Source: Voacanga thouarsii (Eukaryota; Streptophyta; Magnoliopsida; Gentianales; Apocynaceae). From it: 64,000 nucleotides of DNA. Under the pieces are notes generated by a model. That model was not told the origin of the DNA, searched no databases, and worked only from the letters and a program-made list of their open reading frames with translations. Location of the stretch: contig JANUWF010001468.1 of the NCBI GenBank assembly GCA_026120185.1, positions 1,278,501 to 1,342,500 of the forward strand, written 5' to 3'. Position numbers and translations under genes: made by a program. This document shows, one piece after another, positions 12,137 through 23,527 of the stretch; position 1 is the first letter of the stretch, and each line of letters starts with the position of its first letter.

Positions 12137-12378
12137 TGGTATCAGAGCGGATGATAAATCAATGAGAAGAAATTAAATTCTGATTTCCTTAAGCTCGTGG
12201 AGGTAATCATCAACCTCATTTTCTTTATCACAGAATTGCTGATAACATGAATTTGTTGAATTGTGATTTAGTCAAATCTCTTGATTGAATTGAATTAGTT
12301 AATTGGATCTGTTGTTAGAATTGATGATTGTTGAAGTGATGAAATATGAAGTTGGGGATTTATGAATGAATTGATGAT

Positions 12379-15300
12379 ATGATCATGGTTAATCAAGAGA
12401 TAGCAGCTTCTAATCCTTTTTATCTACACTCGAGTGAAAATCCATCACTTGTTCTGGTTCAGCCTTCCTTGAATGAAAGAAATTATCACCAATGGTGTAG
12501 GGTAATGAGAATGGCCTTAATCTCTAAAAACAAACTAGGTTTTGTTACTGGAACAGTCAAGGCACCAAATCAAACACTTACTTCTTATGCTGCTTGGGAA
12601 CAATGCAACAACATATTTTTATCTTGGATCTTAAATTCTCTCTCACCTTCTATAGCACAAAGTGTGATTTGGATAGACACAGCCTATGATGTGTGGAAAG
12701 ACCTCTATGAACGTTTTTCACAAGTAGATTCTTTCAGAATCTCTGATCTACAGGAAGACATTTATAATTTGAAACAAGGCTCTTCAACTGTGAATGAATA
12801 TTATACTGGTTTAAAGACCTTGTGGGAAGAGTTATTGAATCTAAGGACATTGCCTATTTGTCACTGTGACATAAGATGTGAATGTCCAGCCTTAAATGAG
12901 GTTAAGGTCAACAATGATGCAGATTTTGTTATACGTTTTATCAAAGGTTTAAAGGAGGAGTTCAATGGAATTAAATCTCAAGTTTTACTGACTAAACCTT
13001 TTCCTTCAGTAAACCAAGCCTTTTCTATGGTTTCTACTCATGAAAGGTCTCTCAATTACAATTCAACACACTCAGATCTTCATGTTTCTGCTAATCCACA
13101 AGTGTTTGCTACAAGAAATGCTGTGGTTGAAACTTATGAGCAGAACATTAATGCAGCAAGAAATGAACAAATATTGAATGTGGTTGGAAATGTGAATGGA
13201 AGAAATATGCAGTCAGCAAGAAGTTTTACTTACAGAAAGGGAAATAAGATGAACAAGAGAATGCAGTGTACTTTTTGTGGTTTGCAAGGTCATACGATTG
13301 AAAGATGTTATAGGAAACATGGATTTCCAGCTGTATATAGAAACAAGAACAAAAATTTAGGAAATCAAGGATTTGTGCCAGGAAATCAGGCTTACATGCC
13401 ACATATAAATTCTGTTGAAGGCCATGGTGTGAAATCAGTTTCTGATGCTGCAAATCAAGTTTCTGCTAGTTCACATATTCCAGGGGATTTTCAGACCTCA
13501 AAATTTGTAACTCAAGAACAATATCAGCAATTGTTGAACATGATTCAGGCACATCATCTTACTTCCAATACAAAAACCCTTGCTGATCCAGAGCACATTC
13601 ATTCCATCAACCAAGCTAGCCTCACACCAGCTTTTTCACACTCATCTCAAGGTGCTCAAAATACAGGTATCAATTCTTCAATCTGGATCCTAGATTCAGG
13701 AGCAACAGACCATATTTGTTCATGTCTAGAATATTTCACTGAATATCATTCCACCAAAGATACTTCTGTCAAACTGCCTAATGGAGATATAGTTGAAGTT
13801 TCACATATAGGCAGTGTTCAGTTAACTCCTCATCTAATTTTGCATCAAGTTCTATTCATTCCACAATTTTCTATTAATCTGATTTCCATCAACAAACTTT
13901 ATCATCAAATGAACTGCATTGTAATTTTCAAAAATGGTTGTTGTTTTGTCCAGGATCCTCATCTTGGTCAGATGATTGGATCAGCTAGGTTATATGGAGG
14001 ACTTTACAATTTTGATCTCCATCAGACCACTCTTTCTGCCAATATAGTTTCTGCTTTCACTCGTGATGAGTCTTACAATAAATCTTTACTTTGGCATTTA
14101 AGACTTGGTCATATGTCTTTTAAGCAATTAGCAGAAGTACATAAAAATGATTCTTTTGTTGTTTTACCTGCTGAAAATGTATTTTGTTCTGTTTGTCCTT
14201 TAGCTAAGCAGCATAAACTGCCTTTTGCTTTACATCAAGGAACTGCCAATGCAATTTTTGATTTAATTCATATGGATATTTTGGGGCCTTTCAACACTGC
14301 TACAGTTCATGGACATAAATATTTTCTTACTATAATTGATGATTTTAGCAGGTTTTGTTGGTTTTTTCTTGTGAAACAAAAATTAGAAGTAAAGCTTTTG
14401 ATACAACATTTTGTTGCTTATGTTGAAACACAGTTTGACAAGAAAATTAAAATTCTAAGATCAGACAATGGTCTTAAGTTTCAGCTTATTGATTTCTATC
14501 ATACAAAATGTATCATTCATTAAACTTCTTGTCCATATACCCCTGAACAGAATGGCATTGTGGAAAGAAAATATCAACACATTCTCAATATAGCTAGTGC
14601 TCTTAAATTTCAGTCTCAAATACCATTAGTTTATTGGGGATATTGTGTTCAGCATGCAGTTTATCTCATAAATATCACTCCTACTCCTGTTCTGAATCAA
14701 CAAACTCCTCATGCAAAGTTGTATAACAAACAACCAAATTACAGTGTTCTAAAGGTCTTTGGCAGTCTAGCATATGCTTGCATTCAACAGCCTCACAAAC
14801 ATAAATTTTCTCCTAGAAACAGACCTTGTGCATTTCTTGGCTATTCACAATCTACAAAAGGGTTCATTCTTCTAGACTATTTTTCCAGAGAAATTTTCAT
14901 GTCTAGAAATGTTTCTTTCATTGAAACTCTTTTTCCCTTCATTCACAAGCTACCTTCTTTTACTTCTGATTTGAATTTACCTGTGCTAGCAATGCCTTAT
15001 ACTTCACCTTACAATTCATCTCATCATTCTTCTGATCAACCTCCTACATTTGATTCTTATCAATCTTCTGCCTCCCACTCAAATCAGCCACATTCATCTT
15101 CTTATATTTTCCTACTAGAAGATCCACTATGCATATTATTCCTCCATCTTATCTTTCTGATTATGTCTGCTCCAAGATTAATAACATATCCACACCTCAT
15201 TCTCTACCAACTTCTACCACTAGCTCTCTTCTTTTATGTAATGTTAGTTCACATTTAGAGCCTAAACATTATTTTGAGACTATGCAATCCCAGGAATGGT

Positions 15301-16960
15301 GTGCAGCTATGCAGGATGAAATTTTAGCTTTAGAAGCCAATCATACTTAGCATTTAGTTCATTTACCCGCTGGTAAAAAGACAATTGGATGTAAATGGGT
15401 TTATCGTATCAAATATAAGTCTAATGGTGCTATAGACAGATACAAAGCCAGACTTGTAGCAAAGGGGTACACATAGCAGGAGGGCATAGATTTTCTGGAT
15501 AGTTTTGCTCCTGTAGTTAAAATCACTACCATCAGATTAATGCTGGCCTTAGCAGCCAAATCCAATTGGCATATTCACCAATTGGATATCAACAATGCCT
15601 TTTTACATGGGGATTTATCTGAAGAAGTTTACATGGATTTACCACCTGGTTTTGATACTGCAAATAAGACTTTGGTGTGCAAATTGGATAAGTCTTTATA
15701 TGGCCTTAAGCAAGCTAGTAGGCAGTGGAATGCCAAACTTACTAGTTACTTGGTTTCTCTTGGCTTCAAGCAATCTAAATGTGATTACAGTTTATTTTTC
15801 AAAAGGACTGATGATGCATTTGTTGCCTTGCTTGTTTATGTGGATGATATACTGGTTTTAAGTAATCAGTTGGCTGCCATTGCTAATATCAAAGCTCAGT
15901 TGCATTCTCAATTCAAAATCAAAGATTTGGGGGATTTACATTATTTCCTTGGATTTGAGGTTTACAGAACTGCATCAGGTATCACTCTATCTCAGTAGAA
16001 ATATGTGCTTGACTTGCGTCAAACTTATGGCTACATTGGATGCAGATCAATATCAACTCGTCTTGACAGTAAAACTAAGCTTGCTGCTGGAGAGTCGGAT
16101 ATGTTTTATGATAGTTCTCTTTATAGAAGGGTTGTTGGGAAACTGTTATATTTGACTCATAGCAGGCCAGACATTACCTTTGTTGTGCAGCAGCTTAGTC
16201 AGTTTCTAACTGTACCTACTGCTTCTCAAATGCAAGCAGTATATCGAATTCTTAGATATCTTAAAGGTTCTATAGATTTTGGTCTAAGTTTTCCTCTAAT
16301 TTCAAACTTCAAGTATTTTTAGATTCTAATTGGGCAGGATGTGTTGAATCTAGAAAATCTATTACTGATTTCTGCATTTATTTTGGTTCTGCACTTGTGT
16401 TATGAAAATCTAAGAAGCAATCTGTTGTTGCTCGAAGCTCTGCAAAGGCAGAATATGGGGCCATGACACAGTCTGTTTGTGAACTATAATGGATTCTTCA
16501 CTTGTTCAAGGAACTTCAATTTCCTTATCATTTTCCAGTTCCTGTTTTTTGTGATAACAAGAGTGCTGTTTACCTCACTAAGAATCCAGTTTTCCATGAG
16601 AGAACTAAACATATAGAACTTGATTGTCACTTTATTCGTGATCTATATCAAGCTAGAATCATTAAGCCTCTTCCTATTTCTTCTAATCAGCAACTTGCAT
16701 ATAGGGCCATGGCACAGTCTGTTTTTGAACTCTAATGGATTCTTCACTTGTTCAAGGAACTTCAATTTCCTTATCATTTTCCAGTTCTTGTTTTTTGTGA
16801 TAACAGGAGTGTTGTTTACCTCACTGAGAATCCAGTTTTCCATGAGAGAACTAGTCACTTTATTCGTGATCTATATCAAGCTGGAATCATTAAGCCTCTT
16901 CCTATTTCTTCTAATCAGCAACTTGCAGACATTTTTACCAAGGCATTTCCACTAGCTTCC
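12379..16960 (+). pseudogene. Copia-2 gag-pol polyprotein, broken by stops and a frameshift
   Basis: The first open frame (12379-14523, 714 codons) holds gag, a CCHC knuckle (CTFCGLQGHTIERC, near 13266), the protease motif DSGAT (near 13695), the HHCC pre-integrase finger and the integrase core with D (HMDILG) and D (RSDNG). TAA 14521-14523 interrupts the integrase just before PYTPEQNGIVERK, which holds the catalytic Glu. RT follows with KWVYRIK, QLDINNAFLHGDL and YVDD (near 15838), broken by TAG at 15348, 15474 and 15996. A frameshift near 16300 precedes RNase H (LDSNWAGCVESRKSITDF). Most stops are explained by C-to-T or G-to-A change of Gln or Trp codons. Confidence 0.93.
16456..16940 (+). 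repeat. Tandem duplication of about 246 bp in copia-2 RNase H
   Basis: GCCATG(A/G)CACAGTCTG occurs at 16461 and 16707 and the following sequence repeats in full. The second copy lacks about 21 bp (ACATATAGAACTTG region). RNase H and the end of pol are therefore partly doubled. Confidence 0.9.
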
Positions 16961-17016
16961 TTCCATCTTTTGCTATCTCATCTTGGAGTTTTATCTGATT
17001 TCAGCTTGCGGGGGGC

Positions 17017-17389
17017 TGTTGAAGCTGGAAATGCAGACATAGATGTTGCAGATGCAAGTGACAACTCAACTGCCACGTTGCTGTCTACCTCAGCTTCAAA
17101 CTCAGCTGCCACTTCAACTATTTATGTCAACGTGGTTGCCAGATCATTTAATAAGAAGAAGACATCAACTTCTATTTTTGCTATTTCCTTTGATCCCGGT
17201 TGATGCCGTCAATTCCTTCAGATGTAAATGATGAAGTTGCCAGTTGTTAATTATAGCTTATTTGTACTTCATTTTCTCATCTTCTGTAATTAATTTTTCC
17301 TTTGAATTCCGAATGTATATAAAACCAATTGTGTGATCAATATGAAGTAATGAAGCAGTTCTGCTGCTTCCACTTAATCAAATTCTACA
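17017..17389 (+). repeat. Copia-2 3' LTR
   Basis: It starts TGTTGAAGCTGG after a G tract and ends TTCTACA, followed by GTGTC, the target duplication. Confidence 0.9.
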
Positions 17390-18889
17390 GTGTCTTGTGT
17401 CTTAAGGAACTCATACAAGGTTTCTTTTATACATGCCCTTAATTCTGTGAGTTTGTTCTCTGCGTAACTTGTAGTTTTGAGGTTACAAGAGCGCAAAATC
17501 AAGCTTGACATTCATGAACATCCCTTCACAGTGATACGAAAGAACGCTACATTCAAATGTGATGCCTGTGGTGAGACAAGCGAAGACTCAATGTCTTATT
17601 TCTGCAAAATCTGCCCTTTTTGGATTCACCAAAGTTGTGCTTCATTGCCGTTCACCAGAAGATGGAGCCGTCATGATCACCGACTTTTCTTGGATTATTC
17701 TGCTTTTTCTAGTAGCAGAAAGTCCCTTCTCTTATCATGCAGCTTTTGTAAGGAAAGAGTACCTCCGGGGGAATGGATTTACAGCTGTGGTTTCTGCAAC
17801 TACTTCCTCCATATCAGGTGCCTGAAAAAAGAGTATCAACTAACCGAAGATGAATCAAGGGGTCTATATTTGGTTCAGTTACCATGGACGGATATGTCCG
17901 TTGATCTGATTAGTGAGCCTTACCATATTAAACCAACTCAAGAAAAAGAAATCAAGCACTTTAGTCATGAGCATCCACTTACTCCGTCAAATGACCCTTC
18001 CATTGATGAGTTAGAAAATGGGCAAGAAATCTTATGCGACGGTTGCGTAGAGCCAATATCCGCAAATCCCTACTATAGTTGTGCCTCATGTGGTTACTTT
18101 CTCCACACAAGTTGTGCTCGTTTAAGAGATACTCTTCTAGCTGATCCAAAATTTCGTGGCGAGAGATTTTTGCTTGAGAAAGAATTGGAGCATCCTGAAC
18201 ATCATTTTATGTGTGAAATTTGCCATAGATCTGGTAATGGCTTCTTCATTACTGCGGATACATCCGGATCTGGTAAAATACACATACACTGTGCCACGTT
18301 GGTAGCCGCTTCTGTCACCCACCAAGCGCATCATGATCATCGGATCGCTCACAAATATGTCAGTGACAAGAGTGATATTAAAAAGTGCAGTGCTTGTAGT
18401 GAAGAATTTCCTCCTTCCACCACAGCTTTTGTCTGCACCACCGGCTGCTCCAACTTTTGTTTGCATCCCCACTGCATGGCGCTGCCGCGCACTGTTAGGC
18501 ACAGATGGGATAGGCATAAGTTGGTTTTGAAGTATGACTCATCTTTTGCTACTGACCCTTCCGAGGAATTCTACTGTGAGATTTGTGAAGAAGAGATAAA
18601 GGATGACGCCTGGCGTTATCATTGTACAGAATGTAACCAAGCTTTTCATCCTTTCTGCATTCCTCGCTTGGGAAAGGATCGTTTTATCAAGTTTGGTGGT
18701 GTGGTACAAGTTGAAGAGCACCAACACCCTCTCAGATTTGTCCGGGAAGGAGAATATGGCTCTGCATGTTCTTCTGCAATTGCCGGCGGAGACTGCAAGG
18801 GAGCTCTAGCAGGTGAGAAAGCTTATGAATGTGAACTTTGTGATTTTTCTCTGTGCCATCCATGTCTTTGTCAATTGAAATCGAAATAG

Positions 18890-21203
18890 AGGAGGCCTCC
18901 GGCCGCCGGCAAAACCTCCAGGCTATTTCACAACCTCTCTAGCAGGGTTGAATTATACAGAAGTTATAGGGATGATAGTGCAAGTGTGTAATATGTAAAT
19001 ATGTTATGTATCCTAAAATAAAATTGAATAAATGTAAATTTCCTCTTTCCTGCCTTCTTTTCTCATTGTTATAAATAAAAACTTTTCTTTTCTTATATTT
19101 TGTATATAACATTGTATTTCTCCTTTTACTTTCCTCCTCTGTTTGATGAATATTTCCTAGATGATTATATTTTGAGAAAGAAGGAATTTTTTTTAATATT
19201 AATATAATTAAAGTAATTATATATTTTTACTAAATATTTTTTAATGTACCTCTCTATTAAGACTTATGACTCGTACTAACCAAGTTTTTTTTTTTTAAAC
19301 TAATCATTCTTGATTTTTTTCTATATAAAAAAAATAATGCAAGCAAGAGTCAAGACATATTACAAAGTTGGTTGTAATATAGTACAGTTTTAATAGGATT
19401 TTTTTAAAAATTTTGCTTCCGAAATATTATTATTTTTGTGATTGTACTCCTAGTTCCTTTATCAAGTAGATCACTATTGCTCCTTCAAAATTATAATTTA
19501 CAATTCTGTTATTCTATCAATTGACTAGTAGTCAACTTGATTTTTGACTATTTGAGTGGACTTAATTGTAATTATTATTGCTTTGAAACTGGCATATTAG
19601 TAATTCTAATAATACGTCATCTGTTATTGAGTTAATTTCAATGTATAGAAATTTTTAAACCGTCAAAAAATCGAGTTAAGATTATGAATTTAAGCATTTT
19701 AGGTTTTTCAATAATTACAATTAAATCTTGATTATTGAACACTGATATAAGAACACAATTATATATTTCAGAATTTTAAAAGTGTAATATCGATCTATTT
19801 GACAAAAAAAAAAAGAGTAAAATTGAAAAACTGATAATATTTGAGTAAATACGTTGATAATCCATTCTAATATTCTCATACATATTTAATGCCTAGGTGG
19901 ATTTCTCATAGAATCCAATTTCTTATTAGGTTCAATCGATTAATTCATTAAGGGCATGAGGATATATATTTTTTTCGTTAAATCTTGTGCAAGTTTATAT
20001 GTAAAATATATTTATCTAGAAATTATGAGCAGTTATTTTTTATTATTTTAAAATAGAATTATAGAAATACAATTCTGTATTAGGAGATTATTTCCATTTT
20101 TTTTTCAATTTTACATCACAACCAGTTTATTTTATTAACATTGTATTATGGAATTAGTAATTTTTAGTAGCATAGAAGATGTATCCACCATATCAAATCT
20201 ATTTTTTAATGTCTAATTCTTCAACTGAAATATTAGTTTCTTTGGCCCAACTGATAACCCATAAAAGGTTTTACTTTGTGGATGGCCGGGTTTCGATTGG
20301 ATGTCTCAGTAGATGTTTACTTTCTGAGGGTTTAAATGAGTTTTACTTTTCTAAAATGAAGGATTCGTTTTTTTAGTAATTCTCTAATTTTATTGTAATG
20401 CATTAACCTTTAAAGTTAGTTAGGGGAAAAAAAAAAAAAAAGGAATCTTGACAAGTGATTTGGCAAGACTGATAGGTAATAAGTTCGAATCTTGACTGGG
20501 GCTATCGACTTCTACTAATTATACGTGGCTTTGGTAATACAATTTTGACCGGACGTGCTGGTTGTTCAATTAATGTAATATGTTTGTTAATGAACACGAA
20601 AGCCAAACATGAGGTAGAAGGGTGTCTTAGCCACCATCGCTAATACCTTCTTTTTATTCAGAAAAAAAAATATATATAGAATTTTTTTTTTAAAAAAAAA
20701 TGTGCAGTTGTAATAACAATGAGTAACTTAGATATCAAATTAATTACCTTTAGCTAGAGTAAAAAAAACGAGGAAAAAAACTAATCTCTTTTGAAGTAAG
20801 TTTTCTTTAATTTATTCTTGATTTTAAGCTAATTAATTATGGTGACTATTTTCAAAGCTTAACAAAGATACACCATTTATTTTGAAATAATTAATTTTTT
20901 TAGAAAAAATTATTTTCGAATATCTATAGCTTTAGAATTTAAAATATACTTATTTTTTAATTTATATCCTTATTTTATTTGTTATAATAGTTTACTAAAC
21001 CGTCACATTGATTAGTTTTTCAATTTCCTAAAGGGATAATATAGTCCATTTACCTTATGCTTAAGGGTATTTAATAACCTTCTTAATCTCTGGGTAAAAA
21101 ATTTTAAATCAGAGTTATTTCAAAATAGACGGTTTTACTCATCGTGGATCATATGGTTTGCTGATTTTTCAAGTTCTTACAACATTTAATAACACCCTCC
21201 TAG
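18890..21203 (+). other. Spacer after DC1 copy 1: 3' flank, then the distal upstream region of copy 2
   Basis: No protein gene is seen. AATAAAATTGAATAAATG at about 19017-19034 is a likely polyadenylation region of the DC1 gene. Up to about 19.2 kb it is identical to the spacer after copy 2 (offset 11140 bp) and it stays nearly identical to about 21.1 kb. From about 20.24 kb it also matches the region upstream of copy 1, so it is the former promoter side of copy 2, now cut off by CACTA-B. It ends with TAG (21201-21203), the left target duplication. Confidence 0.8.
20440..20650 (+). repeat. Possible SINE-like segment
   Basis: It has a B-box-like AGTTCGAATC (near 20488) and a possible A-box-like TTGGCAAGACTGATAGG shortly before it, and ends near a T-rich stretch. 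The spacing between the boxes is short, so the identity is uncertain. The same segment recurs at about 31530-31750 only because the whole spacer is duplicated. Confidence 0.3.
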
Positions 21204-21735
21204 CACAACAGGAAAAATAGCGATTTGCGACGATCAAAAACCCTCGCAAAACCGTCGCTGACCGTTTTTGCGACGGTTTTAGCCGTCGCAAAAAATGACG
21301 TCGCAATTTGCGACGGCCATGGGAAACTGTCGCAAATTTCGACGGTTTTGCGAGGGCAAAAAAAAATTCGTTGCTATTTGCGACGGTTTTGCGACGAATA
21401 TTTTTTGGTCAAACTTCACCAAAGAAGCAAATTTGCGACGGTTTTGCGACGAAAAATATTGACCCTCGCAAAATCCTCGCAAATTGCGACGGTTTTGTGA
21501 GGGTCGACTTTGTGCCCTCGCAAAACCGTCGCAAATTTGCAAGGGTTTTGCGAGGGCTACGGTTTGGACCCTCGCAAATTGCGACGGTTTTGCGAGGGGA
21601 GAATTAACCCCCAAGTCATGACTCTCGCAAAACCGTCGCAAATTGCGAGGGTTTTGCGAGGGCCCAAGCCGTGGCCCTCGCAAAACCCTCGCAAATTGCG
21701 ACGGTTTTGCGAGGGGAGAATTAACCCCCAAGTCT
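21204..21735. repeat. CACTA-B 3' subterminal repeat array
   Basis: Dense GCGACGGTTTTGCGAGGG and CCCTCGCAAAACCGTCGC words alternate on both strands, giving many hairpins. The array joins the transposase exon abruptly at about 21735, a deletion junction relative to CACTA-C. Confidence 0.85.
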
Positions 21736-21736
21736 G

Positions 21737-22684
21737 TGTAGCTAAAAGAACTCCCTTCCTTGGCCCGCTATATTTATGTTAACAAAATGTAATTATTACA
21801 ATCTTACATAAATTTGTAATAAAACAATTTAGAATAATAATTTATTAAGTGAAGGTGAATTACCAAACGGTCCTCGTGTTCTGTGAACGAAATAGACCCT
21901 CCAAGTATGGGTGCGACTACTCCCACGATTCTTTTTGTTGGTGGATGAGAGCTTCGATACTTCTCTGATCTCCAATACTCGCAAATGTCATTCCAATACT
22001 GTGCCTCTATCCAATGAGGACATACCCAATCATCCCTCTTCCTCAGCCTAGACATTATGTCCGAAAATCTCGTTCGACACTTCCTTTCCCAAGTTGATCG
22101 AATTAGCGAAGCATACTCTTCCCTCCACCGAAAATATTTCTGCATGATCATGATTAAGATTTCTGATTAACATATAACATAGTACTTAAACGATAAAAAA
22201 TACTCAAAATTTGCTTACCCCAAATTCTTGAAACCATAAGTCTCGCACGGTTATCGGGACGTGTGTGTATGTCGGATACGGACCAGTGAAGTACTGCTGT
22301 ATTATATTTGAAATTTCTCGGACACATTTGTCCGAGCCGGCGAACCTATTTTTGGTGCAATGACAATGTACAATATAGTTATGTTAATCTCAAAAATAAT
22401 AATAATAATTGAACTAATAATCAACATCTTACAAAGTATGAATATGTTACTTACCCATTTCCCCGTGGAACAATCCAAGGTCGGGAGTCCGTAACTTGCA
22501 ACCCAACGTAATGCGAAGTCGAAGCAGACGGATGATTGAAAAGCCGGGATGGTACTCCCTCATCTCCAATAGAGCCATGTAATGAACGAGGCACTGAAAG
22601 CCTTTGTAGCTGAGTAGGGGATGGAGTATAAGGCTCCTGACCCTCCTGACTCCCCTCCCTCAATGATCATTCATTAGAAGACAT
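21737..22684 (-). pseudogene. CACTA-B second transposase gene (Transposase_24-like), 3' truncated
   Basis: Exon blocks on the minus strand start near 22684 (MSSNE, then a TGA). They continue through KCVREISNIIQQYFTGPYPTY near 22.3 kb and YFRWREEYASLIRSTWERK, RFSDIMSRLRKRDDW and GGSISFTEHEDRL at about 22140-21870. This is the plant transposase type seen as the second ORF of CACTA elements. Compared with CACTA-C it has two compensating one-base changes that put HTGG out of frame (VAPILGGS), a pair of one-base indels in exon 1, and loss of all exons after AKEGSSFSYTD. It is dead. Confidence 0.8.
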
Positions 22685-22899
22685 TGCTAAAGGAGATGAA
22701 AAAAGAAAAATAAGTAACCAATAAAGACGAAGCCTACTTCAAAAGAAGGATGTAAATAACCGTGAATAAAAATGATAAAAGAATAATAACATTGAAACGT
22801 TATATCTATTCGCTAGTTTAAAGTAATACAATAATATGTATGATAATGATGGATATGTCAAAATAAACATTGTACTTGTAAATTGAATTTTAAAAAAAA

Positions 22900-23105
22900 A
22901 TTGACAGAGTCTCCCCTATAATTGGATATTTCCCAGGCACAAGGCCACCTCAAGATTTGACAACCAAAACGCTGTTACAAACAACAAAGACAGATCTTTT
23001 AAATATAGAAAAATTCAAAAGATAACTAGGGGTAATCACCCATTACCCAAGAGGAATGATCACCTATCACTCACGGGGAATGATCACCCATCACTCACGG
23101 GGTTC
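22900..23105 (-). promoter_or_regulatory. Conserved CACTA leader block, copy 1 of CACTA-B
   Basis: On the minus strand this block has three 24-bp direct repeats of the form TGAGTGATGGGTGATCATTC, the last reading TGGGTAATGGGTGATTACCC. About 100 bp later come GGTGGCC...TGCCTGG and TATAGGGGAGACTCTGTC. It lies about 220 bp upstream of the second transposase gene. Similar blocks occur at 24770-24965, 37055-37262 and 59728-59925. The function is unknown. Confidence 0.75.
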
Positions 23106-23527
23106 CAATTAAAATGTTAGATATAGTTAAAATCAAGCTGAAAATTATAAATGCCTCTGTCCTTGTGAATTGTCTGTCAATACAGCAACAATACAATATA
23201 TAAATTACCTTGTTGTTTACACCACAAAAGAATATAATAAGGAATAATAAAAATCCTCCGGGCTGTACAAGTCTAAACGAAAGATTCCTGCAAAAAAAAA
23301 AAAAAAAAAAAAGAAGGAGATGAGATTCCTGACAATTAGACAAAATTGTGAAATAAAATTGTATGTGATGGAATTTAAAATAATAAAAATTAAAAGATTC
23401 AAGGCATGTAGATTCAAGTAACAAATAAATTGTAAATTAAAATTTGACATGGGATAGTAATGATGCAATAGATTTCAGGATTCCCTCACCATTAACTATA
23501 TTATTTGTAAATGAATTGAAATCAGGC

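Larger units (their letters stand above)
11708..17389 (+). mobile_element. Copia-2: Ty1/copia retrotransposon inside DC1 copy 1
   Basis: LTRs are 11708-12136 and 17017-17389, both TGTTGAAG...TCTACA. They are flanked by the target duplication GTGTC (11703-11707 and 17390-17394). The primer site TGGTATCAGAGC (initiator Met tRNA) is at 12137-12148 and a G-rich polypurine tract ends at 17015. The 5' LTR is about 56 bp longer than the 3' LTR because of two extra stretches, near 11720 and near 12065-12105. The order gag, protease, integrase, RT, RNase H is that of Ty1/copia. Stops and one internal tandem duplication show it is defective. Confidence 0.95.
11438..18889 (+). pseudogene. DC1 (C1-like zinc finger) gene, copy 1, split by copia-2
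   Basis: The 5' part (ATG 11438 to 11707) and 3' part (17395-18889) together match DC1 copy 2 along its length. DC1 proteins are plant Cys/His-rich modules that bind zinc and resemble diacylglycerol-binding C1 domains. Lesions in order: TAA at 11681-11683 (copy 2 reads through), the copia-2 insertion at 11708, a TAA near 17442, and a 2-bp deletion near 17485. After that the frame is open to TAG 18887-18889, about 430 codons from the first ATG near 17590. From about 17634 onward it is identical to copy 2. The intact C-terminal half could in principle be read from the copia-2 3' LTR, but this is inference. Confidence 0.9.

Noticed and set aside
17477..17500. Start of the DC1 copy 1 downstream frame at 17477
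   Set aside because: The codon is TTG, not ATG; the first usable ATG lies near 17590.
18137..18517. 126-codon frame on the minus strand inside DC1 copy 1, with a twin at 29277-29657
   Set aside because: Antisense shadow of the zinc-finger coding sequence; same in both copies because the DNA is identical.
21225..21782. Overlapping open frames of 90-150 codons on both strands in the CACTA-B subterminal array
   Set aside because: They are translations of the GCGACGG/GCGAGGG repeats (KPSQIARVLRG type) with no domain; the same applies to 27070-27976 and 32325-32967.
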